A stretch of 64,000 nucleotides of DNA from an uncultured Pelagibacteraceae bacterium (lineage in GTDB: Bacteria > Pseudomonadota > Alphaproteobacteria > Pelagibacterales > Pelagibacteraceae): assembly GCA_902606835.1 (NCBI GenBank), contig CACLHW010000002.1:1-64000 (forward strand). The letters run 5' to 3'. Position numbers and translations under genes: made by a program. Positions 35,678 through 46,335 of the stretch are shown here, piece by piece (within the stretch, counting starts at the first letter, position 1; every line of letters starts with the position of its first letter). Below the pieces are notes generated by a model that had not been told where the DNA came from, made no database searches, and saw only the letters and a list, made by a program, of their open reading frames with translations.

Positions 35678-36453
35678 TTAATTAAATATCTTTGATTTTT
35701 TTTAAAAATTTCAATTATACCTTTTATTGTAATATTCTTATCTATCTTAAAAGACCTCATAATAGTAGTTTTAAATAAGTCAGCATAACCGCCTGTAAAA
35801 ATAATTTTATATTTTTTTGAAGTTTCTTTCTCAATTTTAGAAATAATATTATTTATTAAGCCAGTATAGCCCCAGAAAAAACCTGAACGTAAAGCTTCTA
35901 TCGTATTTTTTCCTACAATTTTTTTCGGTTTTTTCAATGAAAAAACAGGTATTTGATCTGCTGACTTTACTAAACTATTTAACGAAAGGCTAACTCCAGG
36001 AGCTATTATTCCCCCATTATAAATTCCTTCCTTTGTAATAACATCAAAAGTTGTAGCTGTACCAAAGTCTAAAACAATACAATTAGATTTATAAATTTTA
36101 AATACTCCTACAGCATTTGCTATTCTATCAGATCCAACTTGTTTTTTATTTTTTATATTAATTTTTATTACTTTATTTATCTTGTTTTCTTTAATTTCTC
36201 TCAATTTAATTTTATAAAATTTTTTTAGGAAATTTTTTATTATATATTTGTATTTTGGAACTACGCTAGAAAATAAGGCAACTCTTTTAATGGGATGCTT
36301 TTTAATCATTTTTTTTAAAATTTTTTTTAAAAAAATATTTGATAAAATTTTTTTACTTTTAAAATATATTAATTTCTTTATTTTGAATGATTTATATTCA
36401 ATCAAACATAATTTTGTACTTGTATTGCCTATATCTCCAATTAAAATATTCAT
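35674..36453 (-). CDS. coaX: Type III pantothenate kinase
   Basis: First enzyme of coenzyme A synthesis; ASKHA-fold kinase requiring a monovalent cation. At 259 residues it shows the phosphate-1 motif DIGNTSTKLCLIE (6-18), GSDRIANAVG, the phosphate-2 motif VLDFGTATTFDVI, and GGIIAPGVSLSLNSL. The middle (about 20-95) is unusually Lys/Ile-rich, reflecting AT pressure. It overlaps rnj by ATGA and follows birA by 5 bp, the usual nuoN-birA-coaX-rnj order. Confidence 0.93.
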   Translation of the reverse strand: MNILIGDIGNTSTKLCLIEYKSFKIKKLIYFKSKKILSNIFLKKILKKMIKKHPIKRVALFSSVVPKYKYIIKNFLKKFYKIKLREIKENKINKVIKINIKNKKQVGSDRIANAVGVFKIYKSNCIVLDFGTATTFDVITKEGIYNGGIIAPGVSLSLNSLVKSADQIPVFSLKKPKKIVGKNTIEALRSGFFWGYTGLINNIISKIEKETSKKYKIIFTGGYADLFKTTIMRSFKIDKNITIKGIIEIFKKNQRYLIK

Positions 36454-36458
36454 ATGTT

Positions 36459-37040
36459 TTATTTTATTGACATTAGTTCAATTTTATTTTTATAGCTTTT
36501 AAAATTGTATGTTTCTAAATTATTAAAAAAATTTTCGTAAGCATTAACTAGTTGACTTATTAATTCCTTTACTTCTAATTTTTTATCAGTTTCATGTAAA
36601 ATACTTGTGGTTTTATAAAAATTATTAACTTTAGGATTCGAGATTATATTAACTCCTATTCCTATTATCAAAAATTTATTACTATCATGTGAAATTACTT
36701 CTTGTAAAATCCCACAGATTTTTTTTTTATTCATGAATATATCGTTTGGGTACTTAAATGATATTTCTTTATTACAATTTTTTTTAATTACTTCGGAAAT
36801 AATAACTGGATTAACCATGGAAAACTCATTAAATGGTGGATATTTAGTTCTCAACTGAAAAAAAATTGTTCCAAATAAATTTCCTAATTCTGAAATCCAT
36901 TCTCTACCTTTAGATCCTCTTCCTTTGGTTTGCAAATCCGCGTATATACATCCAGATAATTTTTTTTTTTCTTTAATTAAATTGACTGCAATATCATTTG
37001 TGCTTGTTACGCTTTTAAACTTTAAAATTTCAAATTTCAT
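36459..37040 (-). CDS. birA: Biotin--protein ligase, minimal catalytic form
   Basis: Attaches biotin to carboxylase carrier domains. The 193-residue protein has only the catalytic domain: TSTNDIAVNL, GRGSKGREWISE (biotinoyl-AMP loop, GRGRxGRxW in most), KYPNDIFMNKKKICGILQE and GIGVNI. It lacks the N-terminal DNA-binding domain of E. coli BirA, so it cannot be a repressor, and it also seems to lack the small C-terminal SH3-like domain. It overlaps nuoN by one base (TAATG). Confidence 0.92.
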   Translation of the reverse strand: MKFEILKFKSVTSTNDIAVNLIKEKKKLSGCIYADLQTKGRGSKGREWISELGNLFGTIFFQLRTKYPPFNEFSMVNPVIISEVIKKNCNKEISFKYPNDIFMNKKKICGILQEVISHDSNKFLIIGIGVNIISNPKVNNFYKTTSILHETDKKLEVKELISQLVNAYENFFNNLETYNFKSYKNKIELMSIK

Positions 37041-38452
37041 TAGTAAATTATAATTGCAGAGACCGCGTTGGTTAGTATTGATGGATAAATAAAATATATC
37101 AAAACTAGTATGCTGGATAAAATTAACGAACTTTTAAGACCCCAATCATAACTTGTATCAAAAGGTTTTTTAGATTTGTCAAAATATATTATTTTTATAA
37201 TTCGTAAATAATAAAAAGCTGATATGACTGTTGTGATAAGTCCAATAATTGCCAGCGCATACATTTCTGCCTCTATAACTGACATAAATATATAAAACTT
37301 AGCAAAAAAACCTGCTAATGGAGGTATCCCAGCCAAGGAAAAAAGTATAATCAAAAAACTAAAAGCCAACATAGGATGATTCTTGGATAAGCCAGATAAA
37401 TCATTAATATTCTCATAAAAAACATTTTCTCTTTTCATCATGAAAATGCAGCTAAATGCCCCGAGGTTCATTGCTAAATAAATAGTTAAGTAAATAATTG
37501 TGCTTTGAATCCCCTGATTTGTGCCTACCGCTAAACCTGCCAAAGCATAACCCATATGTCCTATAGTGCTATACGCCATCAACCTCTTAATATTAGTTTG
37601 TCCTATTGCAGCAACTGCTCCTAAAATCATTGAGGCTATAGATAAAAACAAAATTATTATTTGCCACTGGTCAATTAAATTTACAAAAGGCACATACATA
37701 AATCTTATAAAAACAGTAATAGCGGCAATTTTAGGAATTAATGCAAAAAAACTAGTAACTGAAGTTGGCGCTCCTTCATATACATCGGGTGTCCACATGT
37801 GGAAAGGAACAAGAGAAACTTTAAAAGCTAAACCAACAATAATAAAAACAATTCCGAAGACAGCACCTACTTGCGCTTCTTTAAGATTTGCAGCAATAAC
37901 CTCAAAGTTTGTAGATCCTGTAAATCCATATATTAATGAAGAACCATAAAGTAAAAGTCCAGAAGCAAGTGCACTTAAAACAAAATATTTTAAACCCGCT
38001 TCATTTGATTTTGCATCTTCTCTGTTAAATGCTGCCAAAATATATAAACTTAATGATTGCAATTCTAAACCAAGATAAAAAATTATTAAATCATATGAGC
38101 TGATCATTAAAAACATACCAAGAGTTGATGTTAAAATAATTATGGGATATTCCATTTTATCTATATTTGTATTTTTAACGTAATCTCTAGATGCCAATAG
38201 AACAAAAAAGCAAAATATTAAAGTTAGAACTTTCATAAAAATTGACAAATTATCTATTATATAGCTTCCATTAAAAATTTTAATTGTTGTATCGGATTGA
38301 TTTAATATTAGTGCAATTAAAAGAATTAAACTTAATATTGAAAATAAATTTACTATTTTGGAACCTTTTTTTACAAACACTCCTACCATTAATAAAGACA
38401 TAATTGCTAAAGATAAAAATAGTTCTGGTAATATATATATTATTGTCTGCAT
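37040..38452 (-). CDS. nuoN: NADH-quinone oxidoreductase subunit N
   Basis: Antiporter-like membrane subunit of respiratory complex I, 470 residues with about 14 predicted helices. The conserved transmembrane Glu is in the LGLELQSLSLYILAA segment and the discontinuous-helix lysine in GLAFKVSLVPFHMWTPDVYEGAP, the proton_antipo_M signature. It is the last nuo gene of the operon and is joined to birA by TAATG. nuoM ends 1 bp upstream of the start, with no gap for separate expression. Confidence 0.97.
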   Translation of the reverse strand: MQTIIYILPELFLSLAIMSLLMVGVFVKKGSKIVNLFSILSLILLIALILNQSDTTIKIFNGSYIIDNLSIFMKVLTLIFCFFVLLASRDYVKNTNIDKMEYPIIILTSTLGMFLMISSYDLIIFYLGLELQSLSLYILAAFNREDAKSNEAGLKYFVLSALASGLLLYGSSLIYGFTGSTNFEVIAANLKEAQVGAVFGIVFIIVGLAFKVSLVPFHMWTPDVYEGAPTSVTSFFALIPKIAAITVFIRFMYVPFVNLIDQWQIIILFLSIASMILGAVAAIGQTNIKRLMAYSTIGHMGYALAGLAVGTNQGIQSTIIYLTIYLAMNLGAFSCIFMMKRENVFYENINDLSGLSKNHPMLAFSFLIILFSLAGIPPLAGFFAKFYIFMSVIEAEMYALAIIGLITTVISAFYYLRIIKIIYFDKSKKPFDTSYDWGLKSSLILSSILVLIYFIYPSILTNAVSAIIIY

Positions 38453-39955
38453 TTAATTGTTTTTGAGAGCTAAATGAAAATTTAAATTATCTTGATAATT
38501 AGTAATTAGATTATTTACTGAAATATTAACTGTTTCAAATAATGGTTCGGGATATACGCCAAAAAAAAGAATTAAAAAGGCTAGCGAAGCAAAAACATAA
38601 ATTTCTGTTGTATTTAAATCTTTCATCTCTTTAATTTCTGCACTTGCTAATTTACCAAAAATTACCCTACGATATAACCAAAGCATATAAGCGGCCGCTA
38701 ATATGACTCCTAAACTCGCTAAAATAGCTACCAAAACATTAATTTGAAATATACCAACCAATACTAAAAACTCTCCCACAAAACCACTTGTTCCAGGTAA
38801 TCCCAAAGCTGCTAAAGTAAAAATCATAAATACTAGAGCATATTTTGGCATTATATTGACTAGACCCCCATAAGATGAAATCATTCGTGAGTGATATCTG
38901 TCATAAACAACCCCGACGCACAAAAATAACGCCGCTGATATTAGACCATGACTTATCATCTGAATTATACTTCCTTCTAATCCTTGCTTGGTTAATGAAA
39001 AAATACCTATTGTAACAAATCCCATATGAGCAACAGAGGAATAAGCAATTAATTTTTTCATATCATCCTGCATAAGAGCTACTAGCGATGTGTAAATTAT
39101 TGCTACAATGCTTAATGTAAAAATAAGTGGTGCAAAATAGTCTGATGCTACAGGGAATAAGCCTAATGAAAAGCGAATAAAACCATATCCCGCCATCTTT
39201 AAAAGTATTGCGGCTAATATAACTGATCCTGCCGTAGGTGCTTCTACATGTGCATCAGGCAACCATGTATGAACAGGCCACATAGGCAATTTAACAGCAA
39301 ATGAACTAAAAAAAGCTAACCAAAGTAAATATTGATATTCTTGAATAATTTTTGAATCCAATAATTTAATTACATCAGTTGTTCCCGTAATCCAATAAAT
39401 AGAGATAATTGCAATTAACATTAATACTGAACCAAGTAACGTAAACAAGAAAAATTTAAAGGCCGAATACACTCTTTTAGGTCCGCCCCAAATACCAATA
39501 ATCAAAAACATCGGTATAAGCCCACCTTCAAAAAATAAATAAAAAATTACAAGATCTAGTGAACAAAATACTCCTAGCATTAAAGTTTCCATTACAAGTA
39601 TTGCAATTAAGAATTCTTTTAACTTAAATTTAATGCTTTGAATTCCAGAGAAAATACATATGGGTGCTATAAAGGTAGTTAACAATATAAATAAAATAGA
39701 AATGCCATCTATCCCTAATTGAAAATTTATAAATCCTTCCATCCATATTTTTTTTTCAACAAATTGAAAATTTGAAGTTGTCATATCAAAAGAAAACCAA
39801 AGAAAAACTGAAAGTAAAAAATTTGTTAATGAAGAAAAAATTGCAACATATTTAGAATTTTTTTCAACATTTTTTTGCGAACCTCTAGTAATAAAAATAA
39901 AAAGAGCGCCTATTAAAGGAATAAATATTATTGCGGATAAAATAGGAAAATTCAT
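38453..39955 (-). CDS. nuoM: NADH-quinone oxidoreductase subunit M
   Basis: Antiporter-like proton-pumping subunit of complex I, 500 residues with about 14 helices. The conserved Glu is in YLFFEGGLIPMFLIIG and the key lysine region reads AVKLPMWPVHTWLPDAHVEAPT; KKLIAYSSVAHMGF holds the later functional lysine. It follows nuoL directly with no spacer beyond the stop codon. Confidence 0.97.
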   Translation of the reverse strand: MNFPILSAIIFIPLIGALFIFITRGSQKNVEKNSKYVAIFSSLTNFLLSVFLWFSFDMTTSNFQFVEKKIWMEGFINFQLGIDGISILFILLTTFIAPICIFSGIQSIKFKLKEFLIAILVMETLMLGVFCSLDLVIFYLFFEGGLIPMFLIIGIWGGPKRVYSAFKFFLFTLLGSVLMLIAIISIYWITGTTDVIKLLDSKIIQEYQYLLWLAFFSSFAVKLPMWPVHTWLPDAHVEAPTAGSVILAAILLKMAGYGFIRFSLGLFPVASDYFAPLIFTLSIVAIIYTSLVALMQDDMKKLIAYSSVAHMGFVTIGIFSLTKQGLEGSIIQMISHGLISAALFLCVGVVYDRYHSRMISSYGGLVNIMPKYALVFMIFTLAALGLPGTSGFVGEFLVLVGIFQINVLVAILASLGVILAAAYMLWLYRRVIFGKLASAEIKEMKDLNTTEIYVFASLAFLILFFGVYPEPLFETVNISVNNLITNYQDNLNFHLALKNN

Positions 39956-41863
39956 TTAGTATAAAATTAGGTAAGTAAGTAATACAGAAAAACCGATAAG
40001 CATCACAAAAGCATAATGATATAGGTAGCCGGTCTGAAAATTAACAGCTTTATCAGATATAATTTTAACTATTTTTGAAAGTCCATCTGGACCATAACGA
40101 TCTATTATATTAACATCTCCTCTTTTCCAAAAAAATAATCCTACTTTTTTTGCAGGTTCAACGAAAATAAAATTATATAATTCATCAAAGTACCATTTGT
40201 TTATTAAAAAATTATATAAAAATTGATTTTTTTGAATAAAAATTCTCAAAATCAATAAATTTTTTATAAATAGATAATAAGCCAATGGAATTGCAGAAAT
40301 AACAAGTAATGGTGTTAATGTGATCAGCCAAGTTGGTGGATGTTCGTGAGTAATTAAATTTAAAAATAAAATTGAATTTCCCCAAAATAATGTGTCGTTA
40401 CCAATAAATATTTCTTTAAATATAACTCCTGATAAAATAGCTCCTATAGCTAACAGACAAGAAGGTATTATCATTATTAGCGAGGACTCTTTAATTGAAC
40501 TAAACTGATTTTTCTTATTATTATATTTTCCGTGAAATGTTTTAAATATTAACCTCCAAGAATATACAGCCGTAAGCAATGCAGTTAAAATTCCTACACC
40601 AGCAACATAGTAACCAATGGTACTGCCTTTCAAATAAGCAAATTCAATAATAGCATCCTTTGAATAATATCCTGATAAAAATGGAAACCCTGTTAGAGCT
40701 AAAGTCCCTATTAACATTAATGCATAGGTCATTGGTATTTTTTTCCAAACTCCTCCCATTGATCTAATATCCTGTTCATCGTTAAATGAATGGATTACAC
40801 ACCCAGAACCAAGAAATAATAAAGCTTTAAAAAAAGCATGTGTAAAAAGGTGAAATATAGCTACATGATAAGCGCCTATTCCTGCAGCAAAAAACATATA
40901 GCCTAATTGACTGCAAGTTGAATAAGCAACAATTTTTTTAATATCATTTTGAACTAGTGCTACAGTTGCAGCAAAAAATGCTGTAACCATTCCTATAATA
41001 GCTACAACATTAAGAGCAACTTCAGAATACTCAAATAAAGGTGAACATCTTACCACTAAAAAAACCCCAGCAGTTACCATTGTTGCAGCATGAATTAAAG
41101 CTGAAACTGGTGTTGGTCCTTCCATAGCATCGGGCAGCCATGTATGTAATAAAATTTGAGCAGATTTTCCCATAGCTCCGATAAAAAGCAACAGGCATAT
41201 TAATGTGATTAAATTAACTTCTATACCTAAAAAAATAATTTCTTTTTCTTTTAAAAGTCCGGTTTGATCAAAAACTTCATTGTAATTAACTGTGCCGTAA
41301 TAAAAGAAAATTAAAAAGATACCTATAGCAAAACCAAAATCTCCTACTCTATTTACTATAAATGCTTTAATCGCAGCGGCATTTGCTGCAGGTTTTTTAT
41401 ACCAAAAGCCTATTAATAAATATGAGCACAACCCTACTCCTTCCCATCCAAAAAATAATTGTAGAAAATTGTCAGCTGTTATTAAAGTTAACATCGCAAA
41501 AGTAAATAATGACAAATAGGCCATAAACCTTGGTTTATGCTTGTCATGAGACATGTAACCAATTGAATATACGTGAATAATTGTTGATATTAAACTTACA
41601 ACAACTAACATAACTGAAGTTAATGGATCTATATTAATGGACCAATTAACATGAAAGTTACCAGAACTAATCCATGTATAAATTGACTTATTGTTTGAAT
41701 AGTTCTGAGTTAGCACCTCATAAAAAATAAATAATGATAAAATTGCTGAAATTCCAACAAATAAACTAGTGAGGATTTGACTATAATTATCACCCAATTT
41801 TTTTCCAAAAAAACCAGAGATAATTGAACCTATTAAAGGTAGAAATATAATTGCATATTCCAT
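39956..41863 (-). CDS. nuoL: NADH-quinone oxidoreductase subunit L
   Basis: Distal proton-pumping subunit of complex I, 635 residues. It has the NuoL N-terminal IYTWISSGNFHVNWSINID segment, the FGWEGVGLCSYLLIGFWY glutamate helix, GKSAQILLHTWLPDAMEGPTPVSALIHAATMV, and a long C-terminal region containing the lateral helix HL and the terminal anchor helix. One base separates it from nuoK upstream. It is full length. Confidence 0.97.
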   Translation of the reverse strand: MEYAIIFLPLIGSIISGFFGKKLGDNYSQILTSLFVGISAILSLFIFYEVLTQNYSNNKSIYTWISSGNFHVNWSINIDPLTSVMLVVVSLISTIIHVYSIGYMSHDKHKPRFMAYLSLFTFAMLTLITADNFLQLFFGWEGVGLCSYLLIGFWYKKPAANAAAIKAFIVNRVGDFGFAIGIFLIFFYYGTVNYNEVFDQTGLLKEKEIIFLGIEVNLITLICLLLFIGAMGKSAQILLHTWLPDAMEGPTPVSALIHAATMVTAGVFLVVRCSPLFEYSEVALNVVAIIGMVTAFFAATVALVQNDIKKIVAYSTCSQLGYMFFAAGIGAYHVAIFHLFTHAFFKALLFLGSGCVIHSFNDEQDIRSMGGVWKKIPMTYALMLIGTLALTGFPFLSGYYSKDAIIEFAYLKGSTIGYYVAGVGILTALLTAVYSWRLIFKTFHGKYNNKKNQFSSIKESSLIMIIPSCLLAIGAILSGVIFKEIFIGNDTLFWGNSILFLNLITHEHPPTWLITLTPLLVISAIPLAYYLFIKNLLILRIFIQKNQFLYNFLINKWYFDELYNFIFVEPAKKVGLFFWKRGDVNIIDRYGPDGLSKIVKIISDKAVNFQTGYLYHYAFVMLIGFSVLLTYLILY

Positions 41864-41864
41864 A

Positions 41865-42176
41865 TTAACCTTTCAAAGAACTAATTTGTTCCACGTTAAT
41901 TGATCCTTTATTTTTGTAATATATAACAATTATTGCTAAACCCACTGAGGCCTCTGCTGCAGCGACGGTCAAAATAAACATTGTAAATACTTGCCCAACC
42001 AAATCTTGTAAATAAATCGAAAAAGAAACTAAATTTATATTTACTGCCAAAAGAATAAGTTCTATGGACATTAAAATAATAATAACATTTTTTCTGTTCA
42101 AAAATATTCCAAGTATTCCAAGAGAAAAGATGATGGCTGCCAAAGTTAAATAATGTCCTAAACTTATTTCAGTCAT
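41865..42176 (-). CDS. nuoK: NADH-quinone oxidoreductase subunit K
   Basis: Small membrane subunit of complex I, 103 residues with three transmembrane helices. Conserved membrane glutamates are in [14 protein letters not shown] and [18 protein letters not shown], both essential for the central proton axis in characterised enzymes. It overlaps nuoJ by 8 bp. Confidence 0.96.
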   Translation of the reverse strand: MTEISLGHYLTLAAIIFSLGILGIFLNRKNVIIILMSIELILLAVNINLVSFSIYLQDLVGQVFTMFILTVAAAEASVGLAIIVIYYKNKGSINVEQISSLKG

Positions 42177-42801
42177 CTAATTTCACTCCTTTATCACTTT
42201 CAACATCTACTAAAGAAACTGCACTTGATTTTTCTCTTTGTATCTGTTCAGTATAACTTTGCCTTTTTACGTTGGGTTTTTTTTGGAAAGTAAGTGTTAT
42301 AGCACCAATCATTGCAACTAACAGAATCATTCCGGCTACTTGAAAAAGGTAAATATAATCTGTGTACAAAATATTACCTAACTGTTGAGTATTACTTATT
42401 TCTAAATAATTTTTATCCATTGATAGCGGAATAAAACCACCTTTATATTTCCAACCACCTATTGCGACTAATAGTTCTAAAAATATAATTCCTCCAACAA
42501 TAGCTCCTACAGATATGTTGTTAATGAAACCTTTTCTGCTTGGCCGTTTTATTACTTGTTCAACTATATTTAACATCATTACAACAAACAAAAATAGAAC
42601 TGCAACTGCTCCTACATAAACTATGAGCATAATCATTCCTAAAAATTCAGCCCCTATCATTATAAAAAGTACTGACACAGTTACAAAAACTAATATGAGA
42701 AAAAATACTGAATAAACTGTATTTCTAGAGAAAATAACCATAACAGCAGATAGTACAGTTATTGTTGAAAAAAAATAAAAAAACAAAGAATGAGCCAACA
42801 T
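42169..42801 (-). CDS. nuoJ: NADH-quinone oxidoreductase subunit J
   Basis: Membrane subunit of complex I, 210 residues with five helices. The third-helix segment [26 protein letters not shown], with its conserved Tyr and Gly-based pi-bulge region, is diagnostic. The C-terminal tail (about 175-210) is hydrophilic. It begins directly after nuoI and overlaps nuoK by 8 bp. Confidence 0.95.
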   Translation of the reverse strand: MLAHSLFFYFFSTITVLSAVMVIFSRNTVYSVFFLILVFVTVSVLFIMIGAEFLGMIMLIVYVGAVAVLFLFVVMMLNIVEQVIKRPSRKGFINNISVGAIVGGIIFLELLVAIGGWKYKGGFIPLSMDKNYLEISNTQQLGNILYTDYIYLFQVAGMILLVAMIGAITLTFQKKPNVKRQSYTEQIQREKSSAVSLVDVESDKGVKLDD

Positions 42802-43287
42802 TTATCTAAAAGGTAAGTCTGCTTTAATATTTTCAGCTAAAGCAGTTTCCCACCTGTCTCCATTTTCTAAAAGTTTTTGTTTATTGTAGTAAAGTTCTTC
42901 TCTAGTTTCCGTAGAAAATTCAAAATTAGGCCCTTGAACTATGGCATCTACAGGACAAGACTCTTCGCAAAGGCCGCAGTAAATGCATTTTAGCATGTCT
43001 ATATCATATCTTGTAGTTTTTCTGCTACCATCGTCTCTAATTTCAGATTCAATAGTAATTGCTTGAGCGGGACAGACTGCTTCGCAAAGTTTGCATGCAA
43101 TACATCTTTCTTCTCCATTTGGATATCTTCTAAGAGCATGCTCTCCTCTAAATCTTGGACTTATTTTACCCTTTTCAAATGGATAATTTATTGTTTTTTT
43201 TGATTGAAATATTTTTCGTATAGCAATCATTAAACCTGTTGCAAAATCTACCATAAATATTGTTTTGATAATTCTGTTAAATTTCAT
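42802..43287 (-). CDS. nuoI: NADH-quinone oxidoreductase subunit I
   Basis: Carries the N6a and N6b [4Fe-4S] clusters that pass electrons toward NuoB. The 161-residue protein has two ferredoxin motifs, [16 protein letters not shown] and [16 protein letters not shown], and the [18 protein letters not shown] segment before the first. The N-terminal amphipathic helix matches the peripheral-arm anchor. It lies 7 bp after nuoH. Confidence 0.97.
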   Translation of the reverse strand: MKFNRIIKTIFMVDFATGLMIAIRKIFQSKKTINYPFEKGKISPRFRGEHALRRYPNGEERCIACKLCEAVCPAQAITIESEIRDDGSRKTTRYDIDMLKCIYCGLCEESCPVDAIVQGPNFEFSTETREELYYNKQKLLENGDRWETALAENIKADLPFR

Positions 43288-43294
43288 TTACAAT

Positions 43295-44296
43295 TTATCC
43301 CTTTGTTGGCAACATATCGAAAAAAAATAAAAAACTTGAAGTAAAAACAACCCAAATTAATGACAAAGGAAGAAAAATTTTCCATCCTAATCTCATGAGT
43401 TGATCAAAACGATATCTGGGTACAATTGCCTTCACCAAAGAAAATAATATAAAAAGTATTAGTATTTTAAATATCATCCAAATTGCCCCTGGAAAAACAT
43501 TAAAAGGATAAATATCAATCGGACTTAACCATCCTCCTAAAAAAAGAATTGATCCTAAAGCGCACAAAAGTAAAATATTTGCATATTCTCCTAGCCAAAA
43601 CATTGCATACATCATGCCTGAATATTCAGTCTGATACCCTGCTACTAATTCAGATTCAGCCTCTGGTAAATCAAAAGGTGGTCGATTTGTTTCTGCGAGA
43701 GCAGAAATAAAAAAAATAACAAACATTGGAAAAAGCGGAAAAATAAACCAAACTTTTTCCTGAGCAATTATAATATCATTTAAATTAAGAGATCCTACGC
43801 AAACTAAAACATTTATTATTATTATACCAATTGATACCTCATATGAAACCATTTGAGCTGCAGATCTAATTGCTCCAAGAAAAGGGTATTTAGAATTAGA
43901 AGCCCACCCACCCATAATTATTCCATAGACGCTCAATGATGAAATAGCAAATAAATATAGTATGCCTACATTTATATCTGCCAAGACAAGTTCTTCACTA
44001 AATGGAATAACTGCCCAAGCTATTAGAGCTAATGTAAGAGTAATTATTGGAGCCAAAATGAATATTATTTTATCTGCACTAGCAGGAATAATTATTTCTT
44101 TAAAAATATATTTTAAAGCGTCTGCCATAGTTTGCAGCAAACCAAAAGGACCTACAACGTTTGGGCCTCTTCTTTTTTGAACAAAAGCCCAAACTCTTCT
44201 ATCTAGCCATACTATTAAAGCAACAGAAACCAAAACTGGCAATAATAAAAAAATTATTTTATAAATCTCATTAAAAAAAGTAGTTAAATAAGTCAT
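43295..44296 (-). CDS. nuoH: NADH-quinone oxidoreductase subunit H
   Basis: Membrane subunit at the quinone-binding chamber of complex I, 333 residues with eight helices. [21 protein letters not shown] and the [26 protein letters not shown]-type acidic loop (segments [17 protein letters not shown] and [11 protein letters not shown]) are both intact. It overlaps the nuoG stop by one base (TAATG). Confidence 0.97.
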   Translation of the reverse strand: MTYLTTFFNEIYKIIFLLLPVLVSVALIVWLDRRVWAFVQKRRGPNVVGPFGLLQTMADALKYIFKEIIIPASADKIIFILAPIITLTLALIAWAVIPFSEELVLADINVGILYLFAISSLSVYGIIMGGWASNSKYPFLGAIRSAAQMVSYEVSIGIIIINVLVCVGSLNLNDIIIAQEKVWFIFPLFPMFVIFFISALAETNRPPFDLPEAESELVAGYQTEYSGMMYAMFWLGEYANILLLCALGSILFLGGWLSPIDIYPFNVFPGAIWMIFKILILFILFSLVKAIVPRYRFDQLMRLGWKIFLPLSLIWVVFTSSFLFFFDMLPTKG

Positions 44297-46335
44297 TAAT
44301 TTATCTTTTCAATTCCAGTAAACAAAAACTTTTTGGATATTTGTCTGCACTCACTCATGATTTTGGAAGATCTGGCAATAGAATTTGTGTAGTAATAATC
44401 AATAGGTTTAACTAAAATATTATCATCAATAAATTCAATTTTATTATTTTTACCCTCTTTAAAATTAAGTCTTGTTTGCATCTTTTTTTTAATTAGTTCA
44501 TGTAATTGTTTAATATTATTGAAACCAAAAGGTTTTTTCATCATATTCGCCAAATTTTTAAAAATAATCCAATCTTCACGTGCATCTCCAGGGGGGTAAG
44601 AAGCTTTGTAGGCAGTTTGTAATTTACCTTCTAAATTTACAAACAAACCATTTTTTTCTGTATAAGCTGCTCCCGGCAAAACAATATCTGCCATTTCAGC
44701 TCCTTTATCACCATGACTACCTTGATAAACAACAAATTTATCTTTTTTTTCAAAATTAAAATTGTCAGCTCCAAGAAGATATATAAATTTTAATTCATCG
44801 TTATCTAGTTTGTCAAAAAATGAAAAATTTTCTTCTTCATTTATACTGTATGCGCCTATATCCATTGCACCAACTCTAGAAGCATGCTGTGTTAAAACAT
44901 TTAAAGCATTCCAATCTTTTTTAATAAAATTGTTTATAAGTAAAAAATTTTTTAGTGTTTCAAAAATGTATTGGCCCTTTTTTCCATGTAAAGCTGATTC
45001 TCCTATGATTACTATTGGTTTTTTTGATTTTTTAATTTTATTAGAAATTTCATGTGAACCTGCAACAATTTCCTTAATTGTATTAGTGTTCGCTTCTAAT
45101 TTTTGGTACGGATAAGTTAAATCTCCAGGATCTCCTATTGAAAAAATTTTTAATTTATTTTTTATGTATGCTTTTCTAATCCTTGCATTAAGGATTGTAG
45201 CTTCTAGTCTTGGATTTGTTCCTACTAAAAGAATAAAATCAGAATCTTCAATTCCATTAATTGTAGAATTAAATATATAGTTTATTCTTTCATAAGGATT
45301 AATATAAGTTCTATCCTGTCTGCATTCTATATTTTTTGATCCTATGCATGTTTCAAAAAATAATTTAAAACTATAAATCATTTCTAAATCAGCTAAATCT
45401 CCAATTAAACCACCAATCTCATTTGGATTAAGTAACTTAAATTTATTAATTAAGATTTTTAAAGCCTTGTCCCATGAAGTTTTTATTAGTCTTCCATTTT
45501 CTCTTAAGTAAGGTGTATCTAACCTTTGTTTTAAAAGACCGTCACAAGCATATCTAGTTTTATCAGATATCCATTCTTCGTTTATATCTTCATTTATTCT
45601 TGGCAAAATTCTTTTGACTTCCCAGCCATAGGTATCAACTCTAATATTAGAACCTACAGCATCCATTACATCAATTGTCTCTGTTTTTTTTAAATCCCAT
45701 GGGCGCGCCTCAAATGCATAAGGTCTTGAAGTTAATGCTCCTACTGGGCAAAGATCTATTACATTAGCTGACAGTTCAGACTCCATGGATTTTTCAAGAT
45801 AAGTTGTAATCTCCATATCTTCACCCCTACCAATGGCGCCTAATTCAGGTATTCCCGCAACTTCAGTTGCAAATCTTATACACCTTGTGCAATGGATACA
45901 TCTTGTCATTTGGGTTTTGATTAATGGCCCCATATATTTTTCTTTAACTTGTCTTTTGTTTTCTGTGTACCTAGAACTATCAAATCCATAGAAAAGAGAT
46001 TGGTCTTGTAAATCACATTCTCCTCCCTGGTCACAAACAGGACAGTCTAATGGATGATTTGCTAATAAAAATTCCATTACACCTTTTCTCGCTTTTTCGA
46101 CAAAAGCAGTATTGGTTTTAATTTTCATTCCATCTGCCGCAGGCATAGCACAAGAAGCTATTGGTTTTGGTGATTTCTCCATTTCTACTAAACACATTCT
46201 ACAGTTACCTGCTATCGAAAGTTTTTCATGATAACAAAATCTTGGTATTTCAGCTCCCGCTAACTCACATGCTTGGAGAACTGTCGTTCCTTCTTCAAAT
46301 TCTATTTCTTTATTGTTTATAGTAATTTTAGGCAC
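44296..46335 (-). CDS. nuoG: NADH-quinone oxidoreductase subunit G
   Basis: Peripheral-arm iron-sulfur subunit of complex I. I place the start at the GTG at 46333-46335: it gives MPKITINN, matching NuoG, is preceded by a strong GGAGAAAG ribosome site, and cuts the overlap with nuoF to 8 bp. A longer frame from an ATG at 46362 lacks this support. The 679-residue protein has the [2Fe-2S] ligands ([15 protein letters not shown], then CAMP), the His-ligated N3 site ([16 protein letters not shown]), N4 ([16 protein letters not shown]) and a molybdopterin-oxidoreductase-like domain that binds no Mo cofactor in complex I. Confidence 0.96.
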   Translation of the reverse strand: MPKITINNKEIEFEEGTTVLQACELAGAEIPRFCYHEKLSIAGNCRMCLVEMEKSPKPIASCAMPAADGMKIKTNTAFVEKARKGVMEFLLANHPLDCPVCDQGGECDLQDQSLFYGFDSSRYTENKRQVKEKYMGPLIKTQMTRCIHCTRCIRFATEVAGIPELGAIGRGEDMEITTYLEKSMESELSANVIDLCPVGALTSRPYAFEARPWDLKKTETIDVMDAVGSNIRVDTYGWEVKRILPRINEDINEEWISDKTRYACDGLLKQRLDTPYLRENGRLIKTSWDKALKILINKFKLLNPNEIGGLIGDLADLEMIYSFKLFFETCIGSKNIECRQDRTYINPYERINYIFNSTINGIEDSDFILLVGTNPRLEATILNARIRKAYIKNKLKIFSIGDPGDLTYPYQKLEANTNTIKEIVAGSHEISNKIKKSKKPIVIIGESALHGKKGQYIFETLKNFLLINNFIKKDWNALNVLTQHASRVGAMDIGAYSINEEENFSFFDKLDNDELKFIYLLGADNFNFEKKDKFVVYQGSHGDKGAEMADIVLPGAAYTEKNGLFVNLEGKLQTAYKASYPPGDAREDWIIFKNLANMMKKPFGFNNIKQLHELIKKKMQTRLNFKEGKNNKIEFIDDNILVKPIDYYYTNSIARSSKIMSECRQISKKFLFTGIEKIN

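Noticed and set aside
37566-37949. 127-codon plus-strand frame opposite nuoN
   Set aside because: A shadow of a well-conserved complex I subunit, with no recognisable motif or ribosome site.
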